Of a stretch of 64,000 nucleotides of DNA, positions 17,678 through 26,441 are shown piece by piece. How positions within the stretch are numbered: position 1 is the first letter of the stretch; the number at the start of each line of letters is the position of its first letter. The notes under the pieces were generated by a model. It had not been told where the DNA came from. It saw only the letters and a list, made by a program, of their open reading frames with translations, and made no database searches. The position numbers were made by a program, and so were the translations under genes. Origin of the DNA: Saprospiraceae bacterium (GTDB lineage: Bacteria; Bacteroidota; Bacteroidia; Chitinophagales; Saprospiraceae); NCBI GenBank assembly GCA_029251525.1, contig JAQXDE010000035.1:62001-126000 (forward strand), given 5' to 3'.

Positions 17678-18562
17678 TTAATCTATATCTTTTCCTTTTG
17701 ATGCCTTCCACAACAAATACCATTCTTGTCTGGTTAACTGAGTCTTGTAGGCATCTAAAGCAGATTTTACTCTTTCAATTTTTGATGTTCCGATGACTGG
17801 AATGATTCGAGAGGGATGTTTTAATAACCAAGCTAGTAAAATTTGATCTAGTCCAACCTGATATTTTTCAGCTAATTCAATTCCCACTTTTTGAATGCGT
17901 AGTATTTTTTGATCTTCAGTTTTTCCAAAAACCTTTCCTCCGCCAAGTGGTGACCATGCAGTTGGCGAAATTCGGTTTTTTTGGCATTGTAACAAGGTGC
18001 CATCCTCAAATGCATCTTGTCGAGTGATAGATATTTCCACTTGATTTGTTTCCAAAGGAAATATGGAGTTTAAAATATCAAATTGAATTGGGGTGAAATT
18101 TGAAACACCAAAATGTTTTACTTTTCCTTGGGTTCTCAACTGAGAAAATGCTTCTGCAATGTCATATGGATCCATCAGAAAATCGGGGCGATGAACTAAA
18201 TATAAATCCAAATAATCCGTTTCCAAATTTTGCAACGAATCTTCTACTTGTTGAATTAAATGTGTTTTAGTATTGTTGTAAAAATTAGTAAAGAATTTAG
18301 GCTTTCTCTCTGTTGTCAGGCAAATTCCACCTTTGGTTGTGATTTGCATTTTTTGACGAAGACTTGGATTGTGTTTTAATAATTTTCCAAAATCATTTTC
18401 TGTGGAGTAATGGCCATATATATCTGCATGATCAAAATCATTCAGTCCTATTTCGAGACAATCATTAACAAACTTCTCTAGTTCGATCAAATTCATTTTT
18501 GAGCCCCATTCACCAAGTCTCATTGTGCCAACAATGATTGGTGCAAATTGTATTGAATTCAT
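17678..18562 (-). CDS. aldo/keto reductase, YdhF-like
   Basis: An NAD(P)H-dependent TIM-barrel reductase of 294 residues. The catalytic tetrad is visible: Asp and Tyr in DFDHADIYGHYSTE (about 39-52), Lys in MQITTKGGI (about 76) and His in YLVHRPDFLMDP (about 124). The cofactor region near the C-terminus reads RIIPVIGTSKIERVKSAL. Spacing and sequence fit the YdhF group of oxidoreductases. It is the first gene of the minus-strand five-gene run, with a TAnnTTTG box 22-29 bases before its ATG. Its role may be to reduce the carbonyl product of the following monooxygenase, an inference from co-transcription only. Confidence 0.88.
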   Translation of the reverse strand: MNSIQFAPIIVGTMRLGEWGSKMNLIELEKFVNDCLEIGLNDFDHADIYGHYSTENDFGKLLKHNPSLRQKMQITTKGGICLTTERKPKFFTNFYNNTKTHLIQQVEDSLQNLETDYLDLYLVHRPDFLMDPYDIAEAFSQLRTQGKVKHFGVSNFTPIQFDILNSIFPLETNQVEISITRQDAFEDGTLLQCQKNRISPTAWSPLGGGKVFGKTEDQKILRIQKVGIELAEKYQVGLDQILLAWLLKHPSRIIPVIGTSKIERVKSALDAYKTQLTRQEWYLLWKASKGKDID

Positions 18563-18583
18563 ATTTATTTTTTTCTAAAAAAA

Positions 18584-18591
18584 CAAATATA
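18584..18591 (-). promoter_or_regulatory. -7 box of the aldo/keto reductase operon
   Basis: On the minus strand these bases read TATATTTG, a perfect TAnnTTTG, 22 bases upstream of the aldo/keto reductase ATG. No TTG element lies at 17-23 bases. It overlaps the leader of the divergent thioesterase-like gene at 18643. Confidence 0.4.
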
Positions 18592-18642
18592 CAATTACTC
18601 AAATCATTTTTTATTTTTACCAAAAAAAATGAAACGAGTTTT

Positions 18643-19386
18643 ATGAACAACGAAGAACAACTTGTCCACTTTGAAGAAGGACTAATTAAAGGATACGATG
18701 TTGATATCTATCAACGTGCTACTATCCCTGCAATGGTAATGATGATCCAGGAAGCTGCAATGCAACATGTTTTAAGAATTGGAGTTTCTGCAAAAGAATT
18801 AGTCAAAGAAGATTTAGGCTGGGTATTACATCAACAATATTTTGAATTTTTTCGACAACCTGTGCTAGGGGAGAAATTAATAATACAAACTAACCCTACA
18901 GGTTTAGAAAGAATTTTTACTTTTCGGGACTTTCAAATGAAAGACGAAAAAGGAGAACAGGTAGCACAAGCAAGTTCATCATGGATTTTGATGGATACGC
19001 AGACCCGAAAGATGGCTAAATATCCAGAATTTATTACCCAAATGTTGCAACCTTCAAATGATTTTGAAAAATTACCTAGACCACCCAAAATGAAATTTAA
19101 AATCGAAAAACCAGATTATGAGAAAACCTTTAGGGTAGGATTCCATGATTTAGATTTTAATGGTCATCTAAGCAATTTTTATTATTTCAAATGGATGTTA
19201 GATTCGATGCCGTCCGAAATTTTAACAAATAATCAACTAAAATCTTTACAAATACGATTTAAGGAAGAATGTCATTTAGATGATGAAGTGAAAGTTTTGA
19301 TTGAAAAAGTTGATGAGAAAACTTATTTACATACATTACTAAAGGGTGAAAAAATATTAGCAGAAGGGAGAACAATTTGGAAATAA
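18643..19386 (+). CDS. acyl-ACP thioesterase-like protein (double hotdog)
   Basis: A 247-residue cytoplasmic protein with two hotdog folds, as in acyl-ACP thioesterases that release free fatty acids from the acyl carrier protein. The start at 18643 (MNNEEQLVHFEEG) is used because upstream codons are Phe/Lys-rich and unlike the family. The first hotdog carries DVDIYQRATIPAMVMMIQEAAMQHVLRIG and LGWVLHQQYFEFFRQPVLGEKL. The second has the active-site-like RVGFHDLDFNGHLSNFYYFKWMLDSMP, where Asp-x-Asn-x-His is the family's catalytic signature. It is divergent from the aldo/keto reductase gene. Action on other acyl thioesters is possible. Confidence 0.85.
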   Translation: MNNEEQLVHFEEGLIKGYDVDIYQRATIPAMVMMIQEAAMQHVLRIGVSAKELVKEDLGWVLHQQYFEFFRQPVLGEKLIIQTNPTGLERIFTFRDFQMKDEKGEQVAQASSSWILMDTQTRKMAKYPEFITQMLQPSNDFEKLPRPPKMKFKIEKPDYEKTFRVGFHDLDFNGHLSNFYYFKWMLDSMPSEILTNNQLKSLQIRFKEECHLDDEVKVLIEKVDEKTYLHTLLKGEKILAEGRTIWK

Positions 19387-19733
19387 AAAAATAGAACCTG
19401 ACATTTCTAGTTTTTTATGGATTTATAAAAAAATAATGTTAGAAATAAATTAAAATGGTTAACATTCGAGATGTTTTTCTTTGTTTTTTATTTATGAGTG
19501 AGGTTTAATTGAAAATTGTTTTACAAGATTTTGAACAATATATTCTTTAGAAGACCAACTCAATTTCTATGTGGTAATGATATGGTTTGTAAGTAGTGAA
19601 GTTTGAAGGTTTTCGCATTGATTCAAAAGTAAATGGAAACTAGTTAATTTGATTAGACAAAGGTTTATTCAATATTGGTCTAGGGCTTTATTATGAAATT
19701 GATTTGTTTTTATCAGAAACAAAATTTACAGTT
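19387..19733. other. intergenic stretch, no feature seen
   Basis: About 345 AT-rich bases between the thioesterase-like gene and the flavoprotein gene. Every frame is short, no hairpin with a T-run follows the stop at 19386, and no TAnnTTTG box stands at a useful distance from 19734. Confidence 0.5.
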
Positions 19734-20858
19734 ATGAAAAATATTAAAAATCTCATCATAGGTGCAGGTCCAGCAGGATTAGCCGTTGCAGGGCGGATGC
19801 GAAAGCAAGGACTTGATTTTGAGGTTCTTGAGAGTACCAACAATATTGCAGATCGCTGGCATCATCATTATGATCGATTGCTTTTGCATACTGTTAAACA
19901 ATTATCGCATTTACCTTATTTAGAATTTCCGGAAGATTACCCCATCTATGTTCCAAGGGCTAAATTGGTAGAATATTATGAAAACTATGCTAAACATTTT
20001 GAGATTAAGCCTCGATTCAATAAAACGGTAGCCTCCATTAAATTAGAAGATGAAGGCTGGAAAGTGGTGACTGAAAGCGGAAAAGTGATTATTGCAGAAA
20101 ATGTCATCATGGCAACTGGAATTAATCGAATACCGCATATACCAGATTTTAAAAACCAGGAAAATTTTCAAGGTGAGATTATTCACAGTATAAATTATAA
20201 AAACGCACTACCATTTGAAAACAAAAAAGTTATTGTGATTGGAATGGGGAATACTGGAGCGGAGTTAGCTTTGGATTTGAGTGAGAAAAATATTGATACA
20301 ACTTTGGCCGTCCGAAGTCCAATTACAATTGTGCCTCGAGATGTCAATGGACGACCGGTACAATTAACTGCCAGAGCCTTATCCAAAATACCTTTTGGAA
20401 TCGGCGATTGGTTAGGTACCCAAATTAGGAAGGCTGTTATTGGTGATTTAACAAAATATGGTGTTCCTCTTTCCAAACAACATCCAGTAGTACAACTTCG
20501 GGACACAGGAAAAACTCCAGTAATTGACCTTGGAACAGTTGAAAATATTAAAAAAGGAAAAATAAAAATTGTTGGAAAAATTGATCGATTTTTTGAAAAA
20601 GGAATTGTTTTTAAAAATAAAAAACAAATAGAATATGATGTCATCATTTTGGCAACTGGCTATCGAGCAAAAATTGAGGATATTTTAGAAAATGGGAGAG
20701 AGGTTTTAGATAAATACAATGTCCCAAAGCAACCAATAGGGGTTGGTGTATTTAAAGGGTTGTATTTTGTAGGATTTGATAATTATAAATTGGGTGGAAT
20801 TTTGGGAACAATATTTACCGATTCGAAGATAATAGTTGACGATATACGGAATAAGTGA
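19734..20858 (+). CDS. FAD/NAD(P)-dependent flavin monooxygenase-like oxidoreductase
   Basis: A soluble two-dinucleotide-fold flavoprotein of 374 residues. The ATG at 19734 starts MKNIKNLIIGAGPAGLAVAGRMRKQG, the FAD-binding GxGPAG motif at residues 9-14; a longer frame from 19704 only adds an unrelated decapeptide. Then comes a bulky RWHHHYDRLLLHTVKQLSHLP segment typical of flavin-containing (YUC-like) monooxygenases. The NADPH motif VIGMGNTGAELALDLS lies near 172, and the ATGYRAKIEDIL motif near 309. Substrates in this family range from indole-3-pyruvate to small amines and ketones; nothing local decides. It stands alone, 190 bases before trxB. Confidence 0.87.
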   Translation: MKNIKNLIIGAGPAGLAVAGRMRKQGLDFEVLESTNNIADRWHHHYDRLLLHTVKQLSHLPYLEFPEDYPIYVPRAKLVEYYENYAKHFEIKPRFNKTVASIKLEDEGWKVVTESGKVIIAENVIMATGINRIPHIPDFKNQENFQGEIIHSINYKNALPFENKKVIVIGMGNTGAELALDLSEKNIDTTLAVRSPITIVPRDVNGRPVQLTARALSKIPFGIGDWLGTQIRKAVIGDLTKYGVPLSKQHPVVQLRDTGKTPVIDLGTVENIKKGKIKIVGKIDRFFEKGIVFKNKKQIEYDVIILATGYRAKIEDILENGREVLDKYNVPKQPIGVGVFKGLYFVGFDNYKLGGILGTIFTDSKIIVDDIRNK

Positions 20859-20973
20859 TTTTTTTATTAATCATGCTTGTCATTTTTTTGATGACGTTTT
20901 TATCAGTAGATCAAAAATCAAGATAAAAATTGTAATCATTTGGTAACGAACAAAAGGATTATAAAAATATTCT

Positions 20974-20981
20974 TATTTTTG
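20974..20981 (+). promoter_or_regulatory. -7 box upstream of trxB
   Basis: TATTTTTG fits TAnnTTTG and is followed by GCACCC; the trxB ATG is 69 bases further. The nearest TTTG upstream (20939-20942) is 31 bases away, too far for a standard -33 box. Confidence 0.4.
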
Positions 20982-21050
20982 CACCCAATTTAAGAGAAGA
21001 TATTACTATTTGATTTAAATTTTTAATCAAAAACTAAAATTAATATTAAA

Positions 21051-22001
21051 ATGAAGAATGGAATTGAGCATGTAAAATGTTTGATAATTGGCTCAGGGCC
21101 AGCAGGTTATACAGCAGCTGTTTATGCAGCACGTGCAAATATGAATCCTGTTTTATATACAGGTCCAGAAATAGGGGGGCAATTGATGATTACCACAGAT
21201 GTAGAAAATTATCCGGGTTACCCTGAAGGAATTATGGGACCACAAATGATGGATGACTTTAAAAAGCAAGCGGAACGATTTGGTACTGATATTAGGATGG
21301 CGATGATTTCTAAAGTTGATTTTGCAGGACCAGTGCATAAAGTTTGGACAGATGCTGGAGTAGAAATTCATGCTGATTCGGTAATAATCTCTACAGGTGC
21401 AAGTGCTAAATGGTTAGGTTTACCTAAGGAAGATGAGTTTGCTCGAAATGGCGGAGGAGTATCTGCTTGTGCAGTTTGTGATGGATTTTTCTATCGTGGT
21501 CAAGATGTTGTGGTTGTTGGAGCAGGGGATACAGCAGCAGAGGAAGCAACTTATTTATCAAAATTGTGTAACAATGTGCACATGTTGATCCGAAGAGATG
21601 AAATGCGAGCTTCGAAAATTATGCAAGAACGAGTTTTGAATGCAGAGAATATTACGGTTCATTGGAATACCGAAGCAACAGAGATTTTAGGTGAATCAAC
21701 AGTAGAAGGAATTCGAGTTAAGAATAATAAAACAGATGAGTCTCAAGTGCTGAATGTAACTGGATTTTTTGTAGCAATTGGTCATAAACCCAATACTGAT
21801 ATATTTGGTGATTGGTTAACTAAAGATGAGACAGGTTATATTGTTACGAACCCTGATCGAACTACAACAAATGTAGCAGGTGTTTTTGCCAGTGGAGACG
21901 CCCAAGATCATGTTTACAGGCAAGCAGTAACTGCAGCTGGAACCGGCTGCATGGCTGCTTTAGATGCTGAAAGATACCTAGCTGAAAAAGGAATAATATA
22001 A
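21051..22001 (+). CDS. trxB: thioredoxin-disulfide reductase
   Basis: A 316-residue flavoenzyme that passes electrons from NADPH to thioredoxin in the cytoplasm. The FAD motif is CLIIGSGPAGYTAAVYAARA (about 9-30). The redox pair is ACAVCDGFFYRGQD near 138-141, inside the NADPH domain with VVVGAGDTAAEEATYLSKL. The C-terminal FAD tail contains GVFASGDAQDHVYRQAVTAAGTGCMAALDAERYL. All family residues are present and the length is standard. It lies upstream of the aldolase gene with 141 bases and an imperfect inverted repeat between. Confidence 0.96.
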   Translation: MKNGIEHVKCLIIGSGPAGYTAAVYAARANMNPVLYTGPEIGGQLMITTDVENYPGYPEGIMGPQMMDDFKKQAERFGTDIRMAMISKVDFAGPVHKVWTDAGVEIHADSVIISTGASAKWLGLPKEDEFARNGGGVSACAVCDGFFYRGQDVVVVGAGDTAAEEATYLSKLCNNVHMLIRRDEMRASKIMQERVLNAENITVHWNTEATEILGESTVEGIRVKNNKTDESQVLNVTGFFVAIGHKPNTDIFGDWLTKDETGYIVTNPDRTTTNVAGVFASGDAQDHVYRQAVTAAGTGCMAALDAERYLAEKGII

Positions 22002-22004
22002 AAT

Positions 22005-22056
22005 GGTTAGTAGTTAACATCATTATTTTTAAACTCAGCGGTGTTAACCATTAACC
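22005..22056 (+). repeat. imperfect inverted repeat after trxB
   Basis: GGTTAGTAGTTAACA at 22005-22019 matches the reverse complement of 22042-22056 (TGTTAACCATTAACC) at 13 of 15 positions, with 22 bases between. It starts four bases after the trxB stop and is followed by TTTAAAAAA, so it may weakly terminate trxB or process the transcript. Confidence 0.4.
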
Positions 22057-22142
22057 TTTAAAAAATATACCAAATAAAATCAGATTGAACCTATTTTTCA
22101 AATCAGGAAAATCTAAGATGATTTTTTAAAAATTTAAACAAA

Positions 22143-23219
22143 ATGGCTACTAAATTTAGAGCAGGTGTACTTTATGGCGATGAAGTAACTGAGTTATTTA
22201 ACTACGCAAATGAGCATAATTTTGCAATTCCAGCGGTGAATGTAATAGGAACTAACTCTGTTAATGCAGTTTTGGAAACAGCAAGAGATTTAAACTCGCC
22301 TGTTATTATACAATTTTCAAATGGTGGAGCACAATTTTTTGCAGGAAAGGGTTTGGGCAATGAAAATCAAAAAGGAGCAATTTATGGTGGAGTAGCAGGT
22401 GCTGCGCATGTTCACGCTATGGCAAAAGCTTATGGAGTAACAGTAGTTTTACATACTGATCATTGTGCGAAAAAATTATTGCCTTGGATTGATGGTTTGT
22501 TGGCTGCAGGAGAAAAATTTTATGCAGAACGAGGTTATCCATTGTACAGTTCTCATATGTTGGATTTGTCAGAAGAACCAATTGAAGAGAATATCGAAAT
22601 CTCTAAAAAGTATTTTGAGCGAATGAATAAAATTGGAATGACTATCGAGATTGAATTAGGGGTAACTGGAGGAGAAGAGGATGGTGTGGATAATACGGAT
22701 ATTGATTCTTCTAAATTATATACTCAACCTGAAGAGGTTTCTTATGCATACCAAGAGTTGAAAAAAGTGAGTGATAAATTTACTATTGCTGCTGCCTTTG
22801 GTAATGTACATGGTGTGTACAAACCAGGAAATGTGGAATTGACTCCAAAAATTTTGAAGAATTCTCAAGAGTATGTTCAAGAGAAATTTAAAACAGAAAA
22901 TAATCCAATTAATTTTGTTTTCCATGGAGGAAGTGGCTCTAGCCAAGAAGAAATAAGAGAAGCAATTGGTTATGGAGCTATCAAAATGAATATTGATACT
23001 GATATGCAATGGGCATTTTGGGATGGTGTGAAAAATAATTATGAATCAAAAAGAGATTACATGCAAACACAAATTGGTAATCCTGATGGTGATGATAAAC
23101 CGAATAAAAAGAATTATGATCCAAGAGGTTGGTTAAGAAAAGGGGAAGAATCTTTTGTCGTTCGGTTGAAGCAAGCTTTCGAAGATTTGAATTGTGTAGG
23201 AACAAATGCCGCTGAGTAA
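22143..23219 (+). CDS. fbaA: class II fructose-bisphosphate aldolase
   Basis: The zinc-dependent glycolytic/gluconeogenic aldolase, 358 residues, cytoplasmic. Metal and catalytic residues appear in VVLHTDHCAKKLLPWIDGLL (residues about 107-126, His and Asp), IEIELGVTGGEEDGVDN (about 173, Glu), AAFGNVHGVYKPGNV (His near 226) and NFVFHGGSGSSQEEI (His and the phosphate-binding Gly-Ser loop near 263). The C-terminal part carries NIDTDMQWAFWDGV. The length and the insert are those of the class IIA (E. coli FbaA/yeast) type. It ends in a strong terminator. Confidence 0.96.
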   Translation: MATKFRAGVLYGDEVTELFNYANEHNFAIPAVNVIGTNSVNAVLETARDLNSPVIIQFSNGGAQFFAGKGLGNENQKGAIYGGVAGAAHVHAMAKAYGVTVVLHTDHCAKKLLPWIDGLLAAGEKFYAERGYPLYSSHMLDLSEEPIEENIEISKKYFERMNKIGMTIEIELGVTGGEEDGVDNTDIDSSKLYTQPEEVSYAYQELKKVSDKFTIAAAFGNVHGVYKPGNVELTPKILKNSQEYVQEKFKTENNPINFVFHGGSGSSQEEIREAIGYGAIKMNIDTDMQWAFWDGVKNNYESKRDYMQTQIGNPDGDDKPNKKNYDPRGWLRKGEESFVVRLKQAFEDLNCVGTNAAE

Positions 23220-23235
23220 TACTTTCTGAAAAAAT

Positions 23236-23276
23236 AAAAAAAGTGCAACTACGTGTATGTGTGGTTGCACTTTTTT
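23236..23276 (+). terminator. Rho-independent terminator of fbaA
   Basis: AAGTGCAAC in the 5' arm (ending near 23249) pairs with GTTGCACTT in the 3' arm (from 23264), extended by A/T pairs, and a six-T run ends at 23276. It follows the stop codon by 16 bases and may also serve the converging lipoprotein gene. Confidence 0.88.
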
Positions 23277-23304
23277 GTTTTTTATAATCAAAGGTATGAT
23301 TAAA

Positions 23305-23727
23305 CTAATTCAGTCTCTTTAATATAATCTTTCCTCTAGTCTCCAAAATTAACTCATTTTTCGTCTTCTTGACAATTTTACAAAACTGATTTTCATTATC
23401 TCTTTTTAGGTAAAACCCTCCATTTGTATCTTTGACATTATAAATAACTTCTTGGGTTTTATTGTTTTTAAGTTGTGTGGAGATTTTTAAAATTTGATTT
23501 TCAAAATGCCATTTTTCTTTAATATCTCCTCTTATAGGAAAAGAGTTTTCGTTGATGTTGTCGATTTCGGAAGTCGGATTTCCATTGGCATCAAGCTTAA
23601 AAGTAGTATCCCTAATTTCTACAGTTTGAGATTGGAGTTCGTAGGTTTCTATTCCATCCATGGTTTGTGATGTTTCGGAACAAGAGTAGAATATTACTAA
23701 AAAGAATATAATAGAAGTTAATTTCAT
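23305..23727 (-). CDS. hypothetical lipoprotein
   Basis: A 140-residue exported protein. MKLTSIIFFLVIFYSC gives a lipoprotein signal with Cys at residue 16. The mature part has a short acidic region and then alternating beta-strand-like segments (KWHFENQILKISTQL, EVIYNVKDTNGGFYLKR, NELILETRGKIILKRL), consistent with a small lipocalin-like or beta-barrel domain of the kind common in Bacteroidota lipoproteins. No catalytic residues are evident and I do not recognise the family. It is transcribed towards fbaA and has no operon partner: dnaG, upstream on the same strand, is about 100 bases away. Confidence 0.7.
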   Translation of the reverse strand: MKLTSIIFFLVIFYSCSETSQTMDGIETYELQSQTVEIRDTTFKLDANGNPTSEIDNINENSFPIRGDIKEKWHFENQILKISTQLKNNKTQEVIYNVKDTNGGFYLKRDNENQFCKIVKKTKNELILETRGKIILKRLN

Positions 23728-23825
23728 GATTTAATATAATTTTAACTGTATTGTTATTTTATTGGTTAGAAAACAATTGGTAAACGATGTTAGTTTAAAT
23801 TTAAATAAGATTCATAAATTGAATA

Positions 23826-25889
23826 TTATTTAAAAACTACCGTATTTAATTCCTTTGCTAAATCGCTACTCATCGTTTTTAATTTCATTACCATTTTTAG
23901 ATGAGTATTCACGGCTTCTAAATCTCCTTTTTCAGAGGCTGCTTTTAATTCGTCTTGACTTTTTTTACTCATTCGAATTAATTTAGCCAATTTAAATCGC
24001 TTAAGAGAAAGTACACTATCTAAAGTGAAATTTTCTTCTGGCTGAGGTTGAGTCTGTAAAGTCACACCCCATTTTTTTTGCCAGTTTTCACTATACTCGT
24101 TTGGTGAGGTTGAAAGATCTAATGCTAATTGAGCAATTTCTTCATCCTCATGACCAATATAAAATTGAGGTGTCAAAGGTTTCTCATCAACTAAATGTTG
24201 CAGACTTAAAGTTGCCACTCGATGATATAATAAGTTATCAAAATCTTCTAGAACATCTTGAATATTCGCTAATACAAATTGACCAACCGTGATATTTTCT
24301 TCTTTGTCAAAAATTACATTACAACCTGTGATTAAAATTCTAATGATTTCTTTTTCCTTAAATGCATCTCCACCTTTTTTGGTAGAAATTCTTGGGGAAA
24401 TATTGTGAATTCCTTGTTCCTCCGCTGCTGCTATAGCATCCAAAGCAGCTAGATCTTCAGGACTAGGTTCATTCGTGTAGGGGTTTTCGTTTGACTTTTG
24501 ATTGGGTGCCGAACTTGCTGTTTTTTTAGGAGTGATTGCACGCTCTCTTTCAGCTCTTCGTTTTTCAAACAATCTTTTGGTCTCACTTTTTTTGACTAAG
24601 CTTTCCAAAATTCGATTTGCCTCTGCTACTAAATATTTTTCTTCGACATCCATGATCGAGGCACACTCCTTTATGTAAAGTGATCGCTTTAAAACATTTG
24701 GAATTTTGGCAATGCTTTCAATGATGCTACCAATTAGTCGTGTCTTTTTAACTGGATCGTTTTTAGCCTCTTCCAGTAATAACTTTGTTTTAAAAAATAT
24801 AAAGTCATCTGCCTTTTCGTCAATGTATTTTTTAAATTCTTCCGTACCAACTTTTTGCAGATATGAATCAGGATCTTCCCCATCTGGCAACAAAACCACT
24901 TTAACATTCATGTCTTGTTCCAATACCAAATCCAATCCACGCAAGGCAGCTTTGATTCCAGCATTATCTCCATCGTACAAGATTTTCATGTTTTTGGTAA
25001 ATCGACTGACAAGTTGAATTTGTCCAACTGTCAAGGAAGTTCCCGATGACGCGACGACGTTAGTGATACCTGATTGATGCAGAGAAATCACATCTGTATA
25101 TCCTTCAACTAAGATACATTCATCTAGTTTTCGAATTTCACTTTTGGCATAATATGCTCCAAAAAGTACTCTACTTTTATTGTAAATGTCAGATTCGGGA
25201 GAGTTAATGTATTTGGCTGCTTTAGCATCCTTTTGTAAAATTCGTCCTCCAAAACCAATAATCTTTCCACTTAAATTTCTAATTGGAAACATCACTCGTT
25301 CCCGATAAAAATCACTTCCATATTGAGTCGTCAATCCTAATTTTTTTAACAAATCAGGATTGTGGGAATCTTGGGTTGCTTGCAAAGTAAAACTGTTTTT
25401 TTGCTTGGATGTATAACCTAGATGCCAATGCTCAATGGTCTCCTCTCGAAAACCTCTTTCTTTAAAATAACTTAAACCAATGCTTTTACCTTCATCTGTT
25501 TCCATCAATTCTTTATGGAAATAATCCGTAGCATATTGATTGGTAATGAATAAACTATCAGCTATCTGTTTTTCCCTGCGTTGTGATTCAGTTAATTGTT
25601 TCTCAACGATCTCAATGTTGTATCGTTCTGCTAAATATCTCAATGCCTCAGGAAAAGACATATTTTCATGGTTCATAATGAATCGCACTGGATCACCACC
25701 TTTCCCACAACCAAAACATTTGCATAAATTTTTTGCAGGAGATACTACAAATGATGGTGTCTTCTCATTATGAAATGGGCACAAACCTTTAAGATTAGAA
25801 CCAGCACGTTTCAAGTTCACAAAGTCGCCTACAACATCTTCAATTTTTGCTGTATCAATTATTTCTTGTACCGTTTTTTGTGGAATCAT
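23826..25889 (-). CDS. dnaG: DNA primase
   Basis: Synthesises RNA primers for chromosome replication. The N-terminal zinc-binding domain has CPFHNEKTPSF and NLCKCFGCGKGGD (residues about 38-66). The RNA-polymerase domain includes YFKERGFREETIEHWHLGY and FPIRNLSGKIIGFGGR. The TOPRIM segment follows with ILVEGYTDVISLHQSG (about 260) and KILYDGDNAGIKAALRGLD (about 308), carrying the metal-binding Glu and Asp-x-Asp residues. A Lys/Ser/Pro-rich linker (about 445-490) joins a C-terminal helicase-interaction domain that is poorly conserved, as is usual. The 687 residues fit Bacteroidota DnaG. It is not beside rpoD or rpsU here. Confidence 0.96.
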   Translation of the reverse strand: MIPQKTVQEIIDTAKIEDVVGDFVNLKRAGSNLKGLCPFHNEKTPSFVVSPAKNLCKCFGCGKGGDPVRFIMNHENMSFPEALRYLAERYNIEIVEKQLTESQRREKQIADSLFITNQYATDYFHKELMETDEGKSIGLSYFKERGFREETIEHWHLGYTSKQKNSFTLQATQDSHNPDLLKKLGLTTQYGSDFYRERVMFPIRNLSGKIIGFGGRILQKDAKAAKYINSPESDIYNKSRVLFGAYYAKSEIRKLDECILVEGYTDVISLHQSGITNVVASSGTSLTVGQIQLVSRFTKNMKILYDGDNAGIKAALRGLDLVLEQDMNVKVVLLPDGEDPDSYLQKVGTEEFKKYIDEKADDFIFFKTKLLLEEAKNDPVKKTRLIGSIIESIAKIPNVLKRSLYIKECASIMDVEEKYLVAEANRILESLVKKSETKRLFEKRRAERERAITPKKTASSAPNQKSNENPYTNEPSPEDLAALDAIAAAEEQGIHNISPRISTKKGGDAFKEKEIIRILITGCNVIFDKEENITVGQFVLANIQDVLEDFDNLLYHRVATLSLQHLVDEKPLTPQFYIGHEDEEIAQLALDLSTSPNEYSENWQKKWGVTLQTQPQPEENFTLDSVLSLKRFKLAKLIRMSKKSQDELKAASEKGDLEAVNTHLKMVMKLKTMSSDLAKELNTVVFK

Positions 25890-26441
25890 TTATTTAAAGA
25901 AAAGTTAATTGATTAATTATTAGGATTGTAAATGGATAATGTCGGTAAAAATACCAAAAATATTATAATCAAATACATTAATTTTTTTCATAGAAACAGA
26001 ATCCAAATATTCTCTAATATACCAATTAACTTAACCCAAAAGTCCAAAAAGTTATTGATTTTATTGGGCACTAGGTATTCAAAATAAAGTGTTGATTACT
26101 TTTTTTACCATTAAAAATACAAGTAGTTTTGTATAAATTTTAAAAATTAGGTAATCGGATTGTTGCAAATAAATTCATGAGATTTACATTCATTCTTAAT
26201 TTAATTTACTTGAAAATTGATCAGTCTCTGGCAATACCTATTCTAAAAAAAAGTATTTGCAGTTTTCATTTTGATGGGATTAAAATTTCTTTGATTATGA
26301 GAGATAAGTGAATAACTTTGAAAGTTAAATTTCATCTATTTGTGGAGAAATTATTCATTTAACATTATTCATTTTTCATTAGTTAATTATCTTTGTAATA
26401 ATTTTGAGAAAGTTTTTTAAATAAATAACAAACCATACAAT
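25890..26441. other. intergenic region between dnaG and transketolase, with two -7 boxes
   Basis: About 550 bases separate two divergent genes. TATCTTTG at 26388-26395 on the plus strand, 46 bases before the transketolase ATG, and TATTTTTG on the minus strand at 25955-25962, 65 bases before the dnaG ATG, fit the Bacteroidota -7 consensus, but neither has a TTG box at normal spacing. The rest is broken in all frames and holds no RNA or repeat that I can see. Confidence 0.45.
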
